Assembly: GCA_965204395.1 (NCBI GenBank)
Contig: OZ241987.1
Span: forward strand, 3,844,001-3,908,000
Source: Bin87 sp965204395
GTDB taxonomy: Bacteria > Chloroflexota > Dehalococcoidia > Lucifugimonadales > UBA3495
Reading direction: 5' to 3'
DNA: 64,000 nt
Numbering within the stretch: the stretch's first letter is position 1; each line of letters opens with the position of its first letter. Under the pieces are notes generated by a model. That model made no database searches, was not told where the DNA came from, and saw only the letters and a list, made by a program, of their open reading frames with translations. Below, one piece after another: positions 27,178 to 36,369 of this stretch. A program made the position numbers and the translations under genes.

Positions 27178-28326
27178 ATGATGAAACGGAGCACTGACAG
27201 AATCCTGACCACGCACACCGGCAGCCTTCCCAGATCCGTTCCACTCCAGGAGTTGCTGCGTCAGCGGGAGGACCAGCAGGACTTCGACCAGGCGTCGTTC
27301 CATGCCAGCATCCGCGACGCCGTGGCCGACATCGTAGCGCGGCAGCAGGACACTGGGATCGACGTGGTAAACGATGGCGAGCAGGGTCGTTCGCAGTACG
27401 CAACGTACGTAAAGGAACGGCTCACCGGGTTTGAGGGTGAGCGGATGGTGCGTTCGCACACCCGGTTGGATGACGCGGACTTTCCCGAATACGCCGCCAC
27501 GCAAACTCACATGTCGTCGCGAAACATGCCGCAGCCGGCGTGTACCGGGCCGATAGCGTGGAAAGACTGGCCGGCCGTGGAACGTGATATCAAAGCTTTG
27601 CAGGACGCTTCGTCCGATGCGCAGGTCGAGGAGGTGTTTATGACCGCCGCGTCGCCGGGCGTGATCGCCAACTTCCTGCCCAACGAATACTACGCCACGG
27701 AGGAGGAATACCTGTACGCGCTGGCTGAGGTAATGAAGCACGAGTACAACGCCATCGCCAACGCGGACCTCCTGTTGCAGATCGATTGCCCGGATCTGGC
27801 GATGACGCGCGTTTCGCAGTTCTCTCACCTTTCGGTGGATGAGTTCAAAAAGATCGTGGAGCTGCACGTGGAGGTCATCAACTACGCGTTGAAAGACATC
27901 GACCCGGAGCGGATGCGGCTGCACGTTTGCTGGGGCAACACCGAAGGTCCGCATCATCACGACGTGCCGCTGCGGGAGATAGTTGAAATCGTGCTGCGCG
28001 CTCGTCCCCTGGGGCTGTCGGTCGAAGGCGCAAACCCTCGGCACGGCCACGAGTGGAGGGTTTGGGAGGAGGTTCCCCTGCCTGACGGTAAGGTACTCAT
28101 CCCCGGCGTGCTGGACACCACCACCAATTTCATCGAGCACCCCGAGCTAATCGCCCAGAGGATTCTGAACTACGCGAACATCGTGGGCCGGGAGAACGTG
28201 ATGGCCGGCAGCGACTGCGGGTTCGGCACCTCCGCCTGGGGGCGCAAGGTGGAGACCAACATAGCCTGGGCCAAGCTGGCGTCGATGGTCGAGGGAGCCC
28301 GCCTGGTCTCGCAGGAAATCTGGTAA
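27178..28326 (+). CDS. Cobalamin-independent methionine synthase-like protein (MetE C-terminal family)
   Basis: 382 residues, one barrel only, against about 750 in full MetE. GGAGGGAC precedes two consecutive ATG codons. The N-terminus (ILTTHTGSLPRS) and VNDGEQGRSQYATYV, HVCWGNTEGPHHHDVPL and MAGSDCGFGTSAWG match the C-terminal catalytic domain. The zinc ligands His and Cys (HVC) and the later Cys (SDCGFG) are present. Short members include epoxyalkane:coenzyme M transferases and methyl or alkyl transferases of unknown substrate, so a true methionine synthase role is not assured. The gene follows the DAO-type oxidase by 62 bases and probably belongs to the same operon. Confidence 0.87.
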   Translation: MMKRSTDRILTTHTGSLPRSVPLQELLRQREDQQDFDQASFHASIRDAVADIVARQQDTGIDVVNDGEQGRSQYATYVKERLTGFEGERMVRSHTRLDDADFPEYAATQTHMSSRNMPQPACTGPIAWKDWPAVERDIKALQDASSDAQVEEVFMTAASPGVIANFLPNEYYATEEEYLYALAEVMKHEYNAIANADLLLQIDCPDLAMTRVSQFSHLSVDEFKKIVELHVEVINYALKDIDPERMRLHVCWGNTEGPHHHDVPLREIVEIVLRARPLGLSVEGANPRHGHEWRVWEEVPLPDGKVLIPGVLDTTTNFIEHPELIAQRILNYANIVGRENVMAGSDCGFGTSAWGRKVETNIAWAKLASMVEGARLVSQEIW

Positions 28327-28703
28327 GGCTGTAAGTTCCCGGCGCGGTTCAATCGAGACACAAGCCGGGCCGGGACCAATGACTCTCAAGGTCGCGTCAG
28401 TACAGCCGCTCTCGGTTGGCCTCGTCCTCGGCGGCGTCGATTACTTGGGTGTCGCCACAGGGCGATGCGTCCGCCTGTCCGTCGGCGTCTCTGGAACTAA
28501 ACACGAAGAATGGCGATGGCGCGATGAAATTCCGGCCACGGACGTCCAGGTGGTCATCGTTACCACCTCCCTACAGGCAACCCGCGGGTTCACCAATGTC
28601 GTCATTCGATATTAGACGCCACCCTTGGACCGTCCAATGTATATCATTGACTGGCGTTAAATCGCGGTGCTACCGTGAGCCAGCCTGACCAAACGGTGTT
28701 TTG
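28327..28703. other. Intergenic stretch without a convincing gene
   Basis: A 38-codon minus-strand frame at 28441-28557 has a strong GGGAGGTGG site before its ATG, but its product shows no recognisable feature. Otherwise I see nothing. Confidence 0.4.
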
Positions 28704-29942
28704 ATGCGGCGTCTAGACTATCGTTGGATCATCCTGGCAATCGGGTTCACGATCCTGTTCTTCAACGGCGGTTCTCGTTCCGCCCTGGGGCTCATGCTGA
28801 AACCCATGGTGGACGACCTGGAGTGGAGCCGGTCGGCGTTGTCGATGGGCATCACGGCGTACATGGTGGTGTCAGCGCTGGCCATGCCGTTCGTCGGTCG
28901 ACTGGCGGATCGTTACGAACTTCGTTGGATCATAGGCGTTGGAGCCGCGGTGGGTGCGGTGGGCATCGGTTTGATGAGCGTGGTGTCCGCCCCGTGGCAG
29001 CTTTTCCCGATCTACGGACTGGTTTTTGCTCTGGGCAACGCGGGGATGTCCAACCCAGTGGTCAGCGTGATGATTGTGCGCTGGTTCCCAGACCGGAGGG
29101 GCCTGGCGAACAGCATAGCCGTGTCCGGCAATGCCATCGGCCAGTTGATCATCATTGGAACGTTGGCTCAGTCCCTGGTGCGATTCGGATGGCGACCGTC
29201 CCTTGCGGGATTGGGGCTGGCTAACCTGGTGATCCTCGCTCCGGTGGTGTTGGCGCTGGTGAGGTCGGCGCCGGCCCGCGGGGCGAACTCCGAGGCGACG
29301 GGCACAAGGGCCGTTGAGGCGGCGGAGGGTGAGGCTCGGGACCAGACATCCCTGTTGACGTCCTCCCAATTGTGGCTGCTCATCGGAATCTACGCGATCT
29401 GCGGATTTCAGGACTTCCTGGTGCAGACGCACGTGGTCGCCTTTGCGCTGGATATGGGGATCACCACGTTGGTGGCCGCCAACCTGCTGGCGTTGATGGG
29501 AATGATGGGCCTGTTGGGTGTGTTGGCCTCCGGTTACCTGGCCGACCTTATGGGGCCGGGGCGGCCGACGCTTCTGTGTTTCGTCATGCGCATCGGCATA
29601 TTCGCGCTGATTATTCTCTCCCAGGCCAAGGCGTCGGTCATCGTGTTTGCGCTGCTCTATGGGTTCACGTTCCTGATGACCGCGCCGCTGACGGTGATGT
29701 TCTCAGGCAACATTTTTGGGCAGCGGCGCATGGGCCGGGTCAGCGGCACCATATCGGGCGTGCACCAGATCAGCGGCGGGCTCGGGGCGTTGGTGGGCGC
29801 CCTGTCTTACGACATCTGGGGCACTTATGAATACGCCTTCGTGCTGTTGCTGGCCCTGTCCATCGCCGCGACGGTGGGTACCCTGCTGGTCCGGGATCGC
29901 GCGATACCAAGGGTTCCGGGTCTCGCCAGCTGTTGCTGGTAG
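28704..29942 (+). CDS. MFS transporter
   Basis: 412 residues and about 12 hydrophobic helices. FFNGGSRSALGLMLKPMVDD and the loop VGRLADRYELRW after the second helix are the usual MFS landmarks, and a second motif (SGYLADLMGPGRPT) lies in the other half. A charged central loop (about residues 195-220) separates the two six-helix bundles. The sequence resembles the monocarboxylate or oxalate/formate antiporter subgroup (MCT-like), based on FFNGG...GLML at the start; this is tentative. The start is the ATG at 28704; no strong ribosome site is visible. It is convergent with the following SDR gene. Confidence 0.87.
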   Translation: MRRLDYRWIILAIGFTILFFNGGSRSALGLMLKPMVDDLEWSRSALSMGITAYMVVSALAMPFVGRLADRYELRWIIGVGAAVGAVGIGLMSVVSAPWQLFPIYGLVFALGNAGMSNPVVSVMIVRWFPDRRGLANSIAVSGNAIGQLIIIGTLAQSLVRFGWRPSLAGLGLANLVILAPVVLALVRSAPARGANSEATGTRAVEAAEGEARDQTSLLTSSQLWLLIGIYAICGFQDFLVQTHVVAFALDMGITTLVAANLLALMGMMGLLGVLASGYLADLMGPGRPTLLCFVMRIGIFALIILSQAKASVIVFALLYGFTFLMTAPLTVMFSGNIFGQRRMGRVSGTISGVHQISGGLGALVGALSYDIWGTYEYAFVLLLALSIAATVGTLLVRDRAIPRVPGLASCCW

Positions 29943-29982
29943 CCGGGTTATTTTCCACACGAGTCGGGACGCAAGCGGCGGT

Positions 29983-30774
29983 CTACCTGCCGCCCGCCGA
30001 CCTGCCACCGTCCACCATGTACACGCCGCCCGTGCAAAAGCTGCTGTCGTCGCTGGCCAGGAACAGCATCAACCGCGCCACTTCCTCCGGGTGGCCGTAG
30101 CGACCCAACGGAATCCGCGCCGACGCAGCCCGATAGGTTTGCTCGATGGTTACGTTGGCATCGTCCGCTGCGGCAACCCTCTGCTCCTCGATGGAACGCA
30201 TCATGCGGGTTTCGATGGGCGCCGGGTTCACCGTGTTTACCCTGATGCCCTGGGACGCGCCCTCCATGGCGGCGGTGCGCATCAGGCCGATGACCGCGTG
30301 CTTGCTGGTGGTGTAGGCGGACATGTCCGGGCCGGCCCCGATGCCGGCCGTGGAGGAGGTGATCACGATGCTGCCGCCGCCACGCTCGCGCATCACCGGC
30401 ACCACGTACTTGATCCCCAGCCATACGCCGCGCACGTTCACCGCCATCACTCGATCGAACACATCAATGGGATAATCCGGAATGGAGGATAGCTGTCCCT
30501 CTATGCCCGCGTTCGCCAGGTAGGCGTCGATGCCACCCCACCGTTCTGCCGCGGCCCTGACGTAAGCCTGGCTCTGGTCCGGGTCGGTAACGTCCGCGAC
30601 GGAATAGCTGGCGCGGTCCTCGCCGATAGATGCCACCAGTTCCTGGAGCGCAGACTCGTCGACGTCAACCAACGCGACCCGCGCGCCCTCGTCGGCAAAC
30701 AACCGGGACGCAGCCCGCCCGATGCCGCCCGTAGCGCCCGTGATCAAAGCGACTTTCCCTTCCATTCTTGGCAT
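29983..30774 (-). CDS. SDR-family oxidoreductase
   Basis: 263 residues, classical short-chain dehydrogenase. LITGATGGIGRAASRLFADE is the nucleotide-binding motif, followed by DVTD and LANAGIEG. IVITSSTAGIGAGPDMSAYT supplies the catalytic Ser, and YTTSK the Tyr and Lys. NPAPIETRMM and TGGVYMVDGGRSAGGR close the fold. The acidic residue at the end of the second strand (ALVDVDES) favours NAD over NADP. AAGGAG precedes the ATG. The substrate is an unknown alcohol or ketone. It stands alone between convergent and divergent neighbours. Confidence 0.9.
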   Translation of the reverse strand: MPRMEGKVALITGATGGIGRAASRLFADEGARVALVDVDESALQELVASIGEDRASYSVADVTDPDQSQAYVRAAAERWGGIDAYLANAGIEGQLSSIPDYPIDVFDRVMAVNVRGVWLGIKYVVPVMRERGGGSIVITSSTAGIGAGPDMSAYTTSKHAVIGLMRTAAMEGASQGIRVNTVNPAPIETRMMRSIEEQRVAAADDANVTIEQTYRAASARIPLGRYGHPEEVARLMLFLASDDSSFCTGGVYMVDGGRSAGGR

Positions 30775-30953
30775 GATCCATCTCCTTCCCGGCGGATGGC
30801 CTCAACGTGCCCACCGCCGTCCGCTTCCAACAATGCACGGGATTATAGGAACCACCAACCGACGTATCAACCACGCGGCACGCGGTTTGCGCTCCGTGAT
30901 GTTCCGGGATACCCTCGGAGCGTTAGATCCCTTCCGACCCGTTGCCCCTGGGG

Positions 30954-31949
30954 ATGGTGACCATTTTGAGCCTTGGCCTTTGCGTCCTTGGCTGCGGAGA
31001 TTTTGCCGCCACGTTTGCCCGCTCAATGGTTGAGTTGCGCGGCGAGATCGACCTGTACTTCGCCAGTCGAGATCTGGATAAAGCGCGCGATTACGCCGGC
31101 CGTTTCGGAGGATTCGATGCGTTTGGCGACTACGCCACCGCCGTCGCCGACGCCAGGGTGCAGGCGGTTTACGTCTGCACGCCGCACTACCTGCACCGCG
31201 AGCACGTCGCGCTGGTTTTAAGAGCCGGTAAGCACGCACTCGTGGAAAAGCCAATTGCCGGTTCAATGTCGGATGCTGAAGAAATTGTGCGGCTCTCGGA
31301 TGGCTCGGGCGTCAACGTGATGGTGGCGGAGAATTACAGGTTCGTTCCGGCGGTGTCGGTAGCCAAGCGGCTAATCGACGGGGGCAGATTGGGACAGGTG
31401 AGGCTGATCCAGCTCCACGAACAGTATCCTTTCCGCCCTGCCGGTTGGCGCAGCCGCGCCGAGCTCAACGGCGGTGGGGTGCTCATCGACGGCGGCATCC
31501 ACAAACTCAGCGTTCTGTCATACCTTGCGGGCCGACCCAACCAGGTATTTGCCCAGGAGGTATTGCCCGGCCAACCGGGCCTCGAAGCCGAGGACGGCGT
31601 GGCGATCATTACGCGGTCCGCAAGCGGCGTGACGGGCATCATCAACCATTCGTGGAGCGTCGTGCCTCCCAAGCCGCACTCGTGGGTATCTATTTCCGGC
31701 TCAAAGGCGTCCCTGTATTTTGAGGCCGGACAACCGTGGCTGAAGATCATGGATGCCGACGGCGAAACGGTTTTGGAATTGCCGCGATACAACAATGGTT
31801 TGGTGCCCATGGCGCGTGAGTTTCACCAGAGCATCGTGGACGCCCGCCAACCTGCGATGACCCCCCTGGAAGGGATGGCAGACCTGTCGCTGGTGCTGGC
31901 TGCTCACGAATCAATGGCGTCCGGCGTTCCCACGATGTTAAATCTTTAG
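30954..31949 (+). CDS. Gfo/Idh/MocA-family oxidoreductase
   Basis: 331 residues. LCVLGCGDFAATFARSM is the Rossmann motif, VYVCTPHYLHREHV the second strand pair, and HALVEKPIAGS carries the conserved EKP motif. GGGVLIDGGIHKLSVLSYL holds the catalytic Asp and His region. The C-terminal sheet domain is complete. Members act on sugars, inositols or related polyols with NAD(P). The start is not certain; ATG 30954 or the next GTG are both close to a weak GGGG site. It is divergent from the SDR gene. Confidence 0.88.
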   Translation: MVTILSLGLCVLGCGDFAATFARSMVELRGEIDLYFASRDLDKARDYAGRFGGFDAFGDYATAVADARVQAVYVCTPHYLHREHVALVLRAGKHALVEKPIAGSMSDAEEIVRLSDGSGVNVMVAENYRFVPAVSVAKRLIDGGRLGQVRLIQLHEQYPFRPAGWRSRAELNGGGVLIDGGIHKLSVLSYLAGRPNQVFAQEVLPGQPGLEAEDGVAIITRSASGVTGIINHSWSVVPPKPHSWVSISGSKASLYFEAGQPWLKIMDADGETVLELPRYNNGLVPMAREFHQSIVDARQPAMTPLEGMADLSLVLAAHESMASGVPTMLNL

Positions 31950-32000
31950 ACTCGCCCATCGCGGCGCGAAAGTTATTGCGCTCCCTCCAAGTTCTTTTGG

Positions 32001-32006
32001 TATAAA
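32001..32006 (+). promoter_or_regulatory. Possible -10 box of the GMC oxidoreductase gene
   Basis: TATAAA stands in a short AT-rich patch 86 bases upstream of the start, with TTGCGC about 19 bases before it. Weak. Confidence 0.3.
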
Positions 32007-32091
32007 ATTCCCGTCAGTTAAGATTCGCTCAGAGCCACCGGGCGTCAGCGTCCGACTCTGATGCCCAACCGCAGTTCCTAAGGAGTGCCTC

Positions 32092-33663
32092 ATGAAATAT
32101 GACGTTATCGTTGTCGGTGGCGGCGCCGCCGGCTCCACGCTAACCGCCCGTCTGGCCGAGGATCCCAACACCTCTGTATTGTTGCTTGAGGCGGGCAACG
32201 ACTACCCCGATCCCGCGGTGCTACCGGATGACGTCAAGTTCGGCGGCACGAGGTACGCCGAAGCCCAGGACTCGATCCATAACTGGGCGCTGCGTGGCAC
32301 TATCACCGAGGAGCAAGGCGAGATCCACGTTGCCCAGGGCAAGGTGATCGGCGGCGGTTCCTCCATCAATGGCCAGGCCATGCAGCGCGGGTTCCCGGAG
32401 GACTTCGACAACTGGGCCTCCATGGGCAATGACGAGTGGTCGTACGACAAGATCCTGCCGTTCTATCGCAAGATGGAGAACGACATGGACATCCAGGACG
32501 ACTACCATGGCACGGACGGCCCCATGCCGGTGCGCCGGCGTCGGTCCGGCACCTGGGCCGATATCCAGCAGGCGTTCTACGACGCCTGCCTGGGCGAGGG
32601 CTACGGCGCGGTCGAGGACACCAACGGGCCGAACCCGACGGGCGTGGGCGTGTCTCCCACCAACAACCTTGGCGGCATCCGGATGAGTGCCGCGATGACG
32701 CACCTGAACCCCATGCGCCACCGCCTGAACCTGACCGTGCGCGGCAACGTGTACGTGCGCCGGGTCTTGTTCGACGGCAACAAAGCCGTGGGCGTGGAGG
32801 CTGAAAGCGGCGGCGAGATATTCACGGTGGAAGCCGAACGGGTCGTCCTGTGCTCAGGAGCGCTCCGGTCTCCCCAGTTGCTCATGCTCTCCGGCGTTGG
32901 GCCGCAGGACCACCTACGTGAGGTCGGTATCCCCGTCGTCCACCACAGCCCCGGCGTAGGGCAAGGACTCTGGAACCACCTCAGCGTCCACGTTACCTAC
33001 AAGGTCAAGGACGGCAAGACGCTCACCGGCGATCTGGACGCGCCGCACTTTGGCCTCCATTACAGCGGCAGCGCCGGTTACACCAACGACATGGTGCTCC
33101 GGAGCAGCACGGTCGTGGACGAGCGTGAGGAAAAGGTGGCGGGCGTCCGAACTCGCTACAACACCGGCGACGTGCCGGCCGATCGCGCGGCCCGCATCTC
33201 CTGCACGCTGGGCCTACCCGACGGTTCGGGATTCGTGCGACTTCAGTCATCCGACCCCGACTTGCAGCCGGAGTTCAACTATCGATACTTGCAGCATCCC
33301 AATGATGCCAGGCGTATCCGTGAGGGCATCCGTTTCGGCGCGCGAATGCTGGAGTCGGACGCTTTCCGGGACGTTTGCGATTTTCGCATCAACCCGCCGG
33401 ACGAGATATTGAACAACGACGACGCCCTGGACAAGTGGGCTCGGGAGACCGTCGGCACCGCCCGTCACGTTTCCGGCACTTGCCGCATGGGACCCGACGG
33501 CGACGACATGGCCGTGGTGGACCAATACTGCCGGGTGCGTGGAGTGGATGGCCTGTGGGTGGTGGACGCGGCGGTGATGCCCCGCGTCCCGCGCTCCGGC
33601 GGCATCCATCCCACCGTCATCATGGTCGCCGAGCGCGTGGCCGACTGGGTGGCCGCCGGCTGA
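32092..33663 (+). CDS. GMC-family FAD oxidoreductase (choline dehydrogenase-like)
   Basis: 523 residues with AAGGAG before the ATG. VIVVGGGAAGSTLTARLAED is the FAD motif. VIGGGSSINGQAMQRG is the first GMC signature and LCSGALRSPQLLMLSGVG the second. ARHVSGTCRMG has the catalytic His, and SGGIHPTVIMVAERVAD closes the fold. Length and motifs are complete. Relatives oxidise choline, alcohols, glucose or aryl alcohols. The substrate cannot be told from sequence and no betaine aldehyde dehydrogenase is adjacent. Confidence 0.92.
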   Translation: MKYDVIVVGGGAAGSTLTARLAEDPNTSVLLLEAGNDYPDPAVLPDDVKFGGTRYAEAQDSIHNWALRGTITEEQGEIHVAQGKVIGGGSSINGQAMQRGFPEDFDNWASMGNDEWSYDKILPFYRKMENDMDIQDDYHGTDGPMPVRRRRSGTWADIQQAFYDACLGEGYGAVEDTNGPNPTGVGVSPTNNLGGIRMSAAMTHLNPMRHRLNLTVRGNVYVRRVLFDGNKAVGVEAESGGEIFTVEAERVVLCSGALRSPQLLMLSGVGPQDHLREVGIPVVHHSPGVGQGLWNHLSVHVTYKVKDGKTLTGDLDAPHFGLHYSGSAGYTNDMVLRSSTVVDEREEKVAGVRTRYNTGDVPADRAARISCTLGLPDGSGFVRLQSSDPDLQPEFNYRYLQHPNDARRIREGIRFGARMLESDAFRDVCDFRINPPDEILNNDDALDKWARETVGTARHVSGTCRMGPDGDDMAVVDQYCRVRGVDGLWVVDAAVMPRVPRSGGIHPTVIMVAERVADWVAAG

Positions 33664-33677
33664 TTTCTTGAGAGTGG

Positions 33678-34112
33678 CTAACTTCCGGGCGGGGGTTCAT
33701 TGAATTCGCGACCGTCGGCAGCAGCTTGGATGCGGGCTTCGTTCCACTGCTGCCAACGTTTGCGTTCAGTAGCGACCCCTACCGCTTCTCCGGCGGCCTT
33801 TACTTCTTCCAATTCCCGCCGCCGCTTTTCCCGGTCTTTCCCGATTTGCGACAACGCGTAAAACATTCTGAAACCTCCTTCTGCCAGCACTGCGATGACA
33901 CCGTAAGAAATGGCGCCAAGGCTGGCCATCTCCGCCACTGAGTTCCAATGCTGCCAAAACTGCAACTGGCCCGTCCAGAACCAAGTCATAAGCGCAGCCC
34001 CTAATGGTGAGGCTGCGAAATGCCTAACTTGCCAACCTTCCGGTTGTATCAGCCAGTTCCAGAGGAGACGAGGTATTGACTTGATTCCATCCCATACACT
34101 GCGCCACTCCAT
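33678..34112 (-). CDS. Small membrane protein of unknown function with a C-terminal coiled coil
   Basis: 144 residues, rich in Trp at the N-terminus (MEWRSVWDGIKSIPRLLWNW). One or two hydrophobic stretches follow (ALMTWFWTGQLQFW, MASLGAISYGVIAVLAEGGF), and then a highly charged helix (DREKRRRELEEVKAAGEAVG). I do not recognise a family. No strong ribosome site precedes the ATG. It is convergent with the GMC gene, 14 bases apart. Confidence 0.55.
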   Translation of the reverse strand: MEWRSVWDGIKSIPRLLWNWLIQPEGWQVRHFAASPLGAALMTWFWTGQLQFWQHWNSVAEMASLGAISYGVIAVLAEGGFRMFYALSQIGKDREKRRRELEEVKAAGEAVGVATERKRWQQWNEARIQAAADGREFNEPPPGS

Positions 34113-34139
34113 GGCTTGATTCTACCATCCTGGATTCAT

Positions 34140-34482
34140 TGGCCGAAGGGCGGAATTCCTTCTCCGATACAGTAGTCCACCATTACAGTAGTCCACCATG
34201 CCGTACTCCATGCTTCCTTGCATGGCGGTGCGATTTGCTTCCAGTGTTTCCGCTGGTACCTAGGCGTATGTTTCGCACCAAGTCCAGTCGTCTTCTGCCA
34301 TGTAGCGGCCCTCACAATAAAGTGCGCCAAGCTCTGAGAATCCCACGTATCTCCGCCAATTGTTCCACCACATATTGACGACGTTGGCGACTGCTACCAC
34401 CATAAGGTCCGGCAGTAGCCAACAGCCTATCCCTCTGATTATCCATGTCTTGCCATGCGTTTTTGGCACGACTACACTCATA
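34140..34482 (-). pseudogene. Decayed small gene(s)
   Basis: One minus-strand frame reads WLLPDLMVVAVANVVNMWWN, then AEDDWTWCETYA, a TAG, and in the same frame VPAETLEANRTAMQGSMEYG. The run across the stop looks like a single former protein. A perfect 16-bp tandem duplication at 34168-34199 falls in it. It overlaps the next gene in another frame, so only one of the two can be real over 34312-34482. Confidence 0.35.
34168..34199. repeat. 16-bp tandem duplication
   Basis: TACAGTAGTCCACCAT occurs twice head to tail. In the minus-strand remnant it duplicates five residues and shifts the frame. Confidence 0.85.
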
Positions 34483-34611
34483 CGGCGCAGGCAGAGTCGC
34501 TCCGATACGATCGGTGGTACCTTTGTGCCAATCTTCCACTTTATCCACGTTGCTTTTGCAGGCGAAGGCGAGCAGCACGATGATCACAACTGTCGGTACG
34601 AAATGGCGCAT
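34312..34611 (-). CDS. Possible small lipoprotein
   Basis: 99 residues from the ATG at 34611. It starts MRHFVPTVVIIVLLAFACKS, which fits a lipoprotein signal peptide with a Cys after LAFA. The remainder is charged (KVEDWHKGTTDRIGATLPAP) and ends in a helix (RRQYVVEQLAEIRGILRAW). No family is recognised. An overlapping frame on the same strand also looks protein-like, and no clear ribosome site is seen. Confidence 0.4.
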   Translation of the reverse strand: MRHFVPTVVIIVLLAFACKSNVDKVEDWHKGTTDRIGATLPAPYECSRAKNAWQDMDNQRDRLLATAGPYGGSSRQRRQYVVEQLAEIRGILRAWRTLL

Positions 34612-34642
34612 GGCGACATGGACTTTGGTTGACGCAATACCG

Positions 34643-36067
34643 TCATCCCAAATTCGGCCACACGCCTTGGCTCGGAGACACTCCCTCGTAGGCGTGGGCG
34701 ATTCGGAACATGTTGCCCTCTTCCCACGGCCGACCAATGAACTGCAACCCGATGGGCAGGCCGAGTTCGCTGAACCCGCACGGTACCGTGATGGCCGGGA
34801 AACCCGTGGCGTTCTGCGGGCTGGTGTTGCGGGACACGTGGCCGGAGCCGGGCCCGCGCACCTTCTGATCTTTGCCTTCGACGGTGATAGTTGCGGCGTC
34901 GATGCGTGGAGCGGGCATGGGCGTCGTCGGGGTTACCAGGAAGTCGACGTCCTGCAGCACGCGAGCCTGCTCGTCCTTGATGATGCGCTGCACTTTCATC
35001 GCCTTGGAGTAGTCCCGGCCCAACACGAACTGGCCCGCCAGCGTTCGGTATAGAGTGTCGGGTCCGTAGTCCTCGCGGCTTGACGCGATATACGGCTCGT
35101 GGGTTACCACGCTGTCCGCCATGGCTGAGAACCGCAGCGCGCCCGAATACTGCATGCTGGGCAGGCTTACCTCGCGGCTTTCGATGCCCAACTCCTCCAA
35201 TGCGGCGATTGCCCGTCGAACCGCCTCCTCCACTTCAGGATCCAGCAGGTCGAAATAGTGATTGGAAGGAATGCCCATGGTCAGGCCCTGGATTCCACGA
35301 TCAATCATCAGGGCGTAATCGTCCACGGGTACCGGAACCGTGCTGGGATCCAACGGGTCGTGGCCGGCGATAGCCTGGAGGACCAGCGCGCTGTCCCGCA
35401 CGGATCGGGTCATGGGCCCGATGTGGTCGCCGTTGAAGCTGGTCACCAGCAGGCCGCGCTGGCTGACACGCCCGAATGTCTGCTTCAAGCCGACCACACC
35501 GCAGAAAGCGCCCGGCAGTCGCACCGATCCGCCCAGATCGGTACCCAACGATGCGAACGTCACACCCGCGGCCACGTTCGCGCCGCCGCCGCCGCTGGAG
35601 CCACCGGGGATATGACCCAGGCCCCATGGGTTGTGCACCGCGCCGTAGTGGGGGTTGTTGGACGTCGCGCCGGCGGCGAATTCCTCCAGGTTCTCCTTGC
35701 CCAGGATGATGCCGCCAGCCTCCTTGACCCTCCGGACCACCTCGGCGTCCTCATCGGGAACATGATCGCGCAGGACCTTGGTGCCCAGCGTGGTCTTGAT
35801 GCCGCCGGTGGCGATGTTGTCCTTGATGCCGATGGGGATGCCGTGCAAAGGGCCACGGTACTCCCCGCGTGATAGCTCATCCTCGGCTTGCTCGGCCTGC
35901 GCCAGCGCTTGCTCGCGCATGATGGTGATGAACGAGTTCAGCGTCGGTTGCTGCCGCTCCGCTTCGGCGAGGGCGGCCTCGGTAAGTTCCACCGGGGACA
36001 CGGCTCGCGTCTGGATCATCGGAGCGATTTCCGAGATGGTCAATTTCAAGAGTTCGTTATCAGGCAT
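34643..36067 (-). CDS. Amidase-signature enzyme (GatA/AtzF-like)
   Basis: 474 residues from the ATG at 36067, which is preceded by GGAGGGG. GIPIGIKDNIATGG carries the catalytic Lys, IPGGSSGGGGANVAAG the cis-Ser, and SLGTDLGGSVRLPG the nucleophilic Ser of the Ser-cisSer-Lys triad. VTPTTPMPAP and AITVPCGFSELGLPIGLQF are C-terminal landmarks. The family hydrolyses amides or, as GatA, feeds ammonia to tRNA amidation. There is no GatB here, so a catabolic amidase is more likely, although a small GatC-like gene overlaps its start by 8 bases. Confidence 0.88.
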   Translation of the reverse strand: MPDNELLKLTISEIAPMIQTRAVSPVELTEAALAEAERQQPTLNSFITIMREQALAQAEQAEDELSRGEYRGPLHGIPIGIKDNIATGGIKTTLGTKVLRDHVPDEDAEVVRRVKEAGGIILGKENLEEFAAGATSNNPHYGAVHNPWGLGHIPGGSSGGGGANVAAGVTFASLGTDLGGSVRLPGAFCGVVGLKQTFGRVSQRGLLVTSFNGDHIGPMTRSVRDSALVLQAIAGHDPLDPSTVPVPVDDYALMIDRGIQGLTMGIPSNHYFDLLDPEVEEAVRRAIAALEELGIESREVSLPSMQYSGALRFSAMADSVVTHEPYIASSREDYGPDTLYRTLAGQFVLGRDYSKAMKVQRIIKDEQARVLQDVDFLVTPTTPMPAPRIDAATITVEGKDQKVRGPGSGHVSRNTSPQNATGFPAITVPCGFSELGLPIGLQFIGRPWEEGNMFRIAHAYEGVSPSQGVWPNLG

Positions 36068-36260
36068 CGGATTCCCCTCCGTCGGCCGGCCGCAGCAGGC
36101 GCGATGACATAACGTCGGACAGGTCAAGGTCCCGCAGGTTCTGCAACTCGGTCAGATAGTTCTCCAACTCAGGCTTGACCAGTTCCAATTCTTCTGGACT
36201 CAGTTCGAACCCGCCATACTCGGCGATGATTCGGTTCATGGTCTCGTCGGATATAGGCAT
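36060..36260 (-). CDS. GatC-like small protein, translationally coupled to the amidase
   Basis: 66 residues from the ATG at 36260, which follows GGGAGGTG. The sequence MPISDETMNRIIAEYGGFEL, SPEELELVKPELENYLTEL and the acidic tail resemble the helical first part of GatC-type subunits and of small partners found with some amidases. GatC is usually about 95 residues, so this is short. The stop overlaps the amidase start by 8 bases, which argues that the two proteins work together. Confidence 0.6.
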   Translation of the reverse strand: MPISDETMNRIIAEYGGFELSPEELELVKPELENYLTELQNLRDLDLSDVMSSRLLRPADGGESDA

Positions 36261-36369
36261 TCGGTACACCTCCCATCGGGCTCAGCGTCGCGGCGAGTGT
36301 ACATCCGGCCGTATGTGCGGGCAATACCGCTAACCACTCACGCGTACCCACATGTAATCGCGTGGTGAG

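Noticed and set aside
27160..28140. Minus-strand frame opposite the MetE-like gene
   Set aside because: The plus-strand gene has all catalytic motifs and a good ribosome site; the reverse frame is a shadow.
28441..28557. 38-codon minus-strand frame with a strong GGGAGGTGG site
   Set aside because: The product (MTTWTSVAGISSRHRH...) is low-complexity, matches nothing I recognise, and nothing supports expression.
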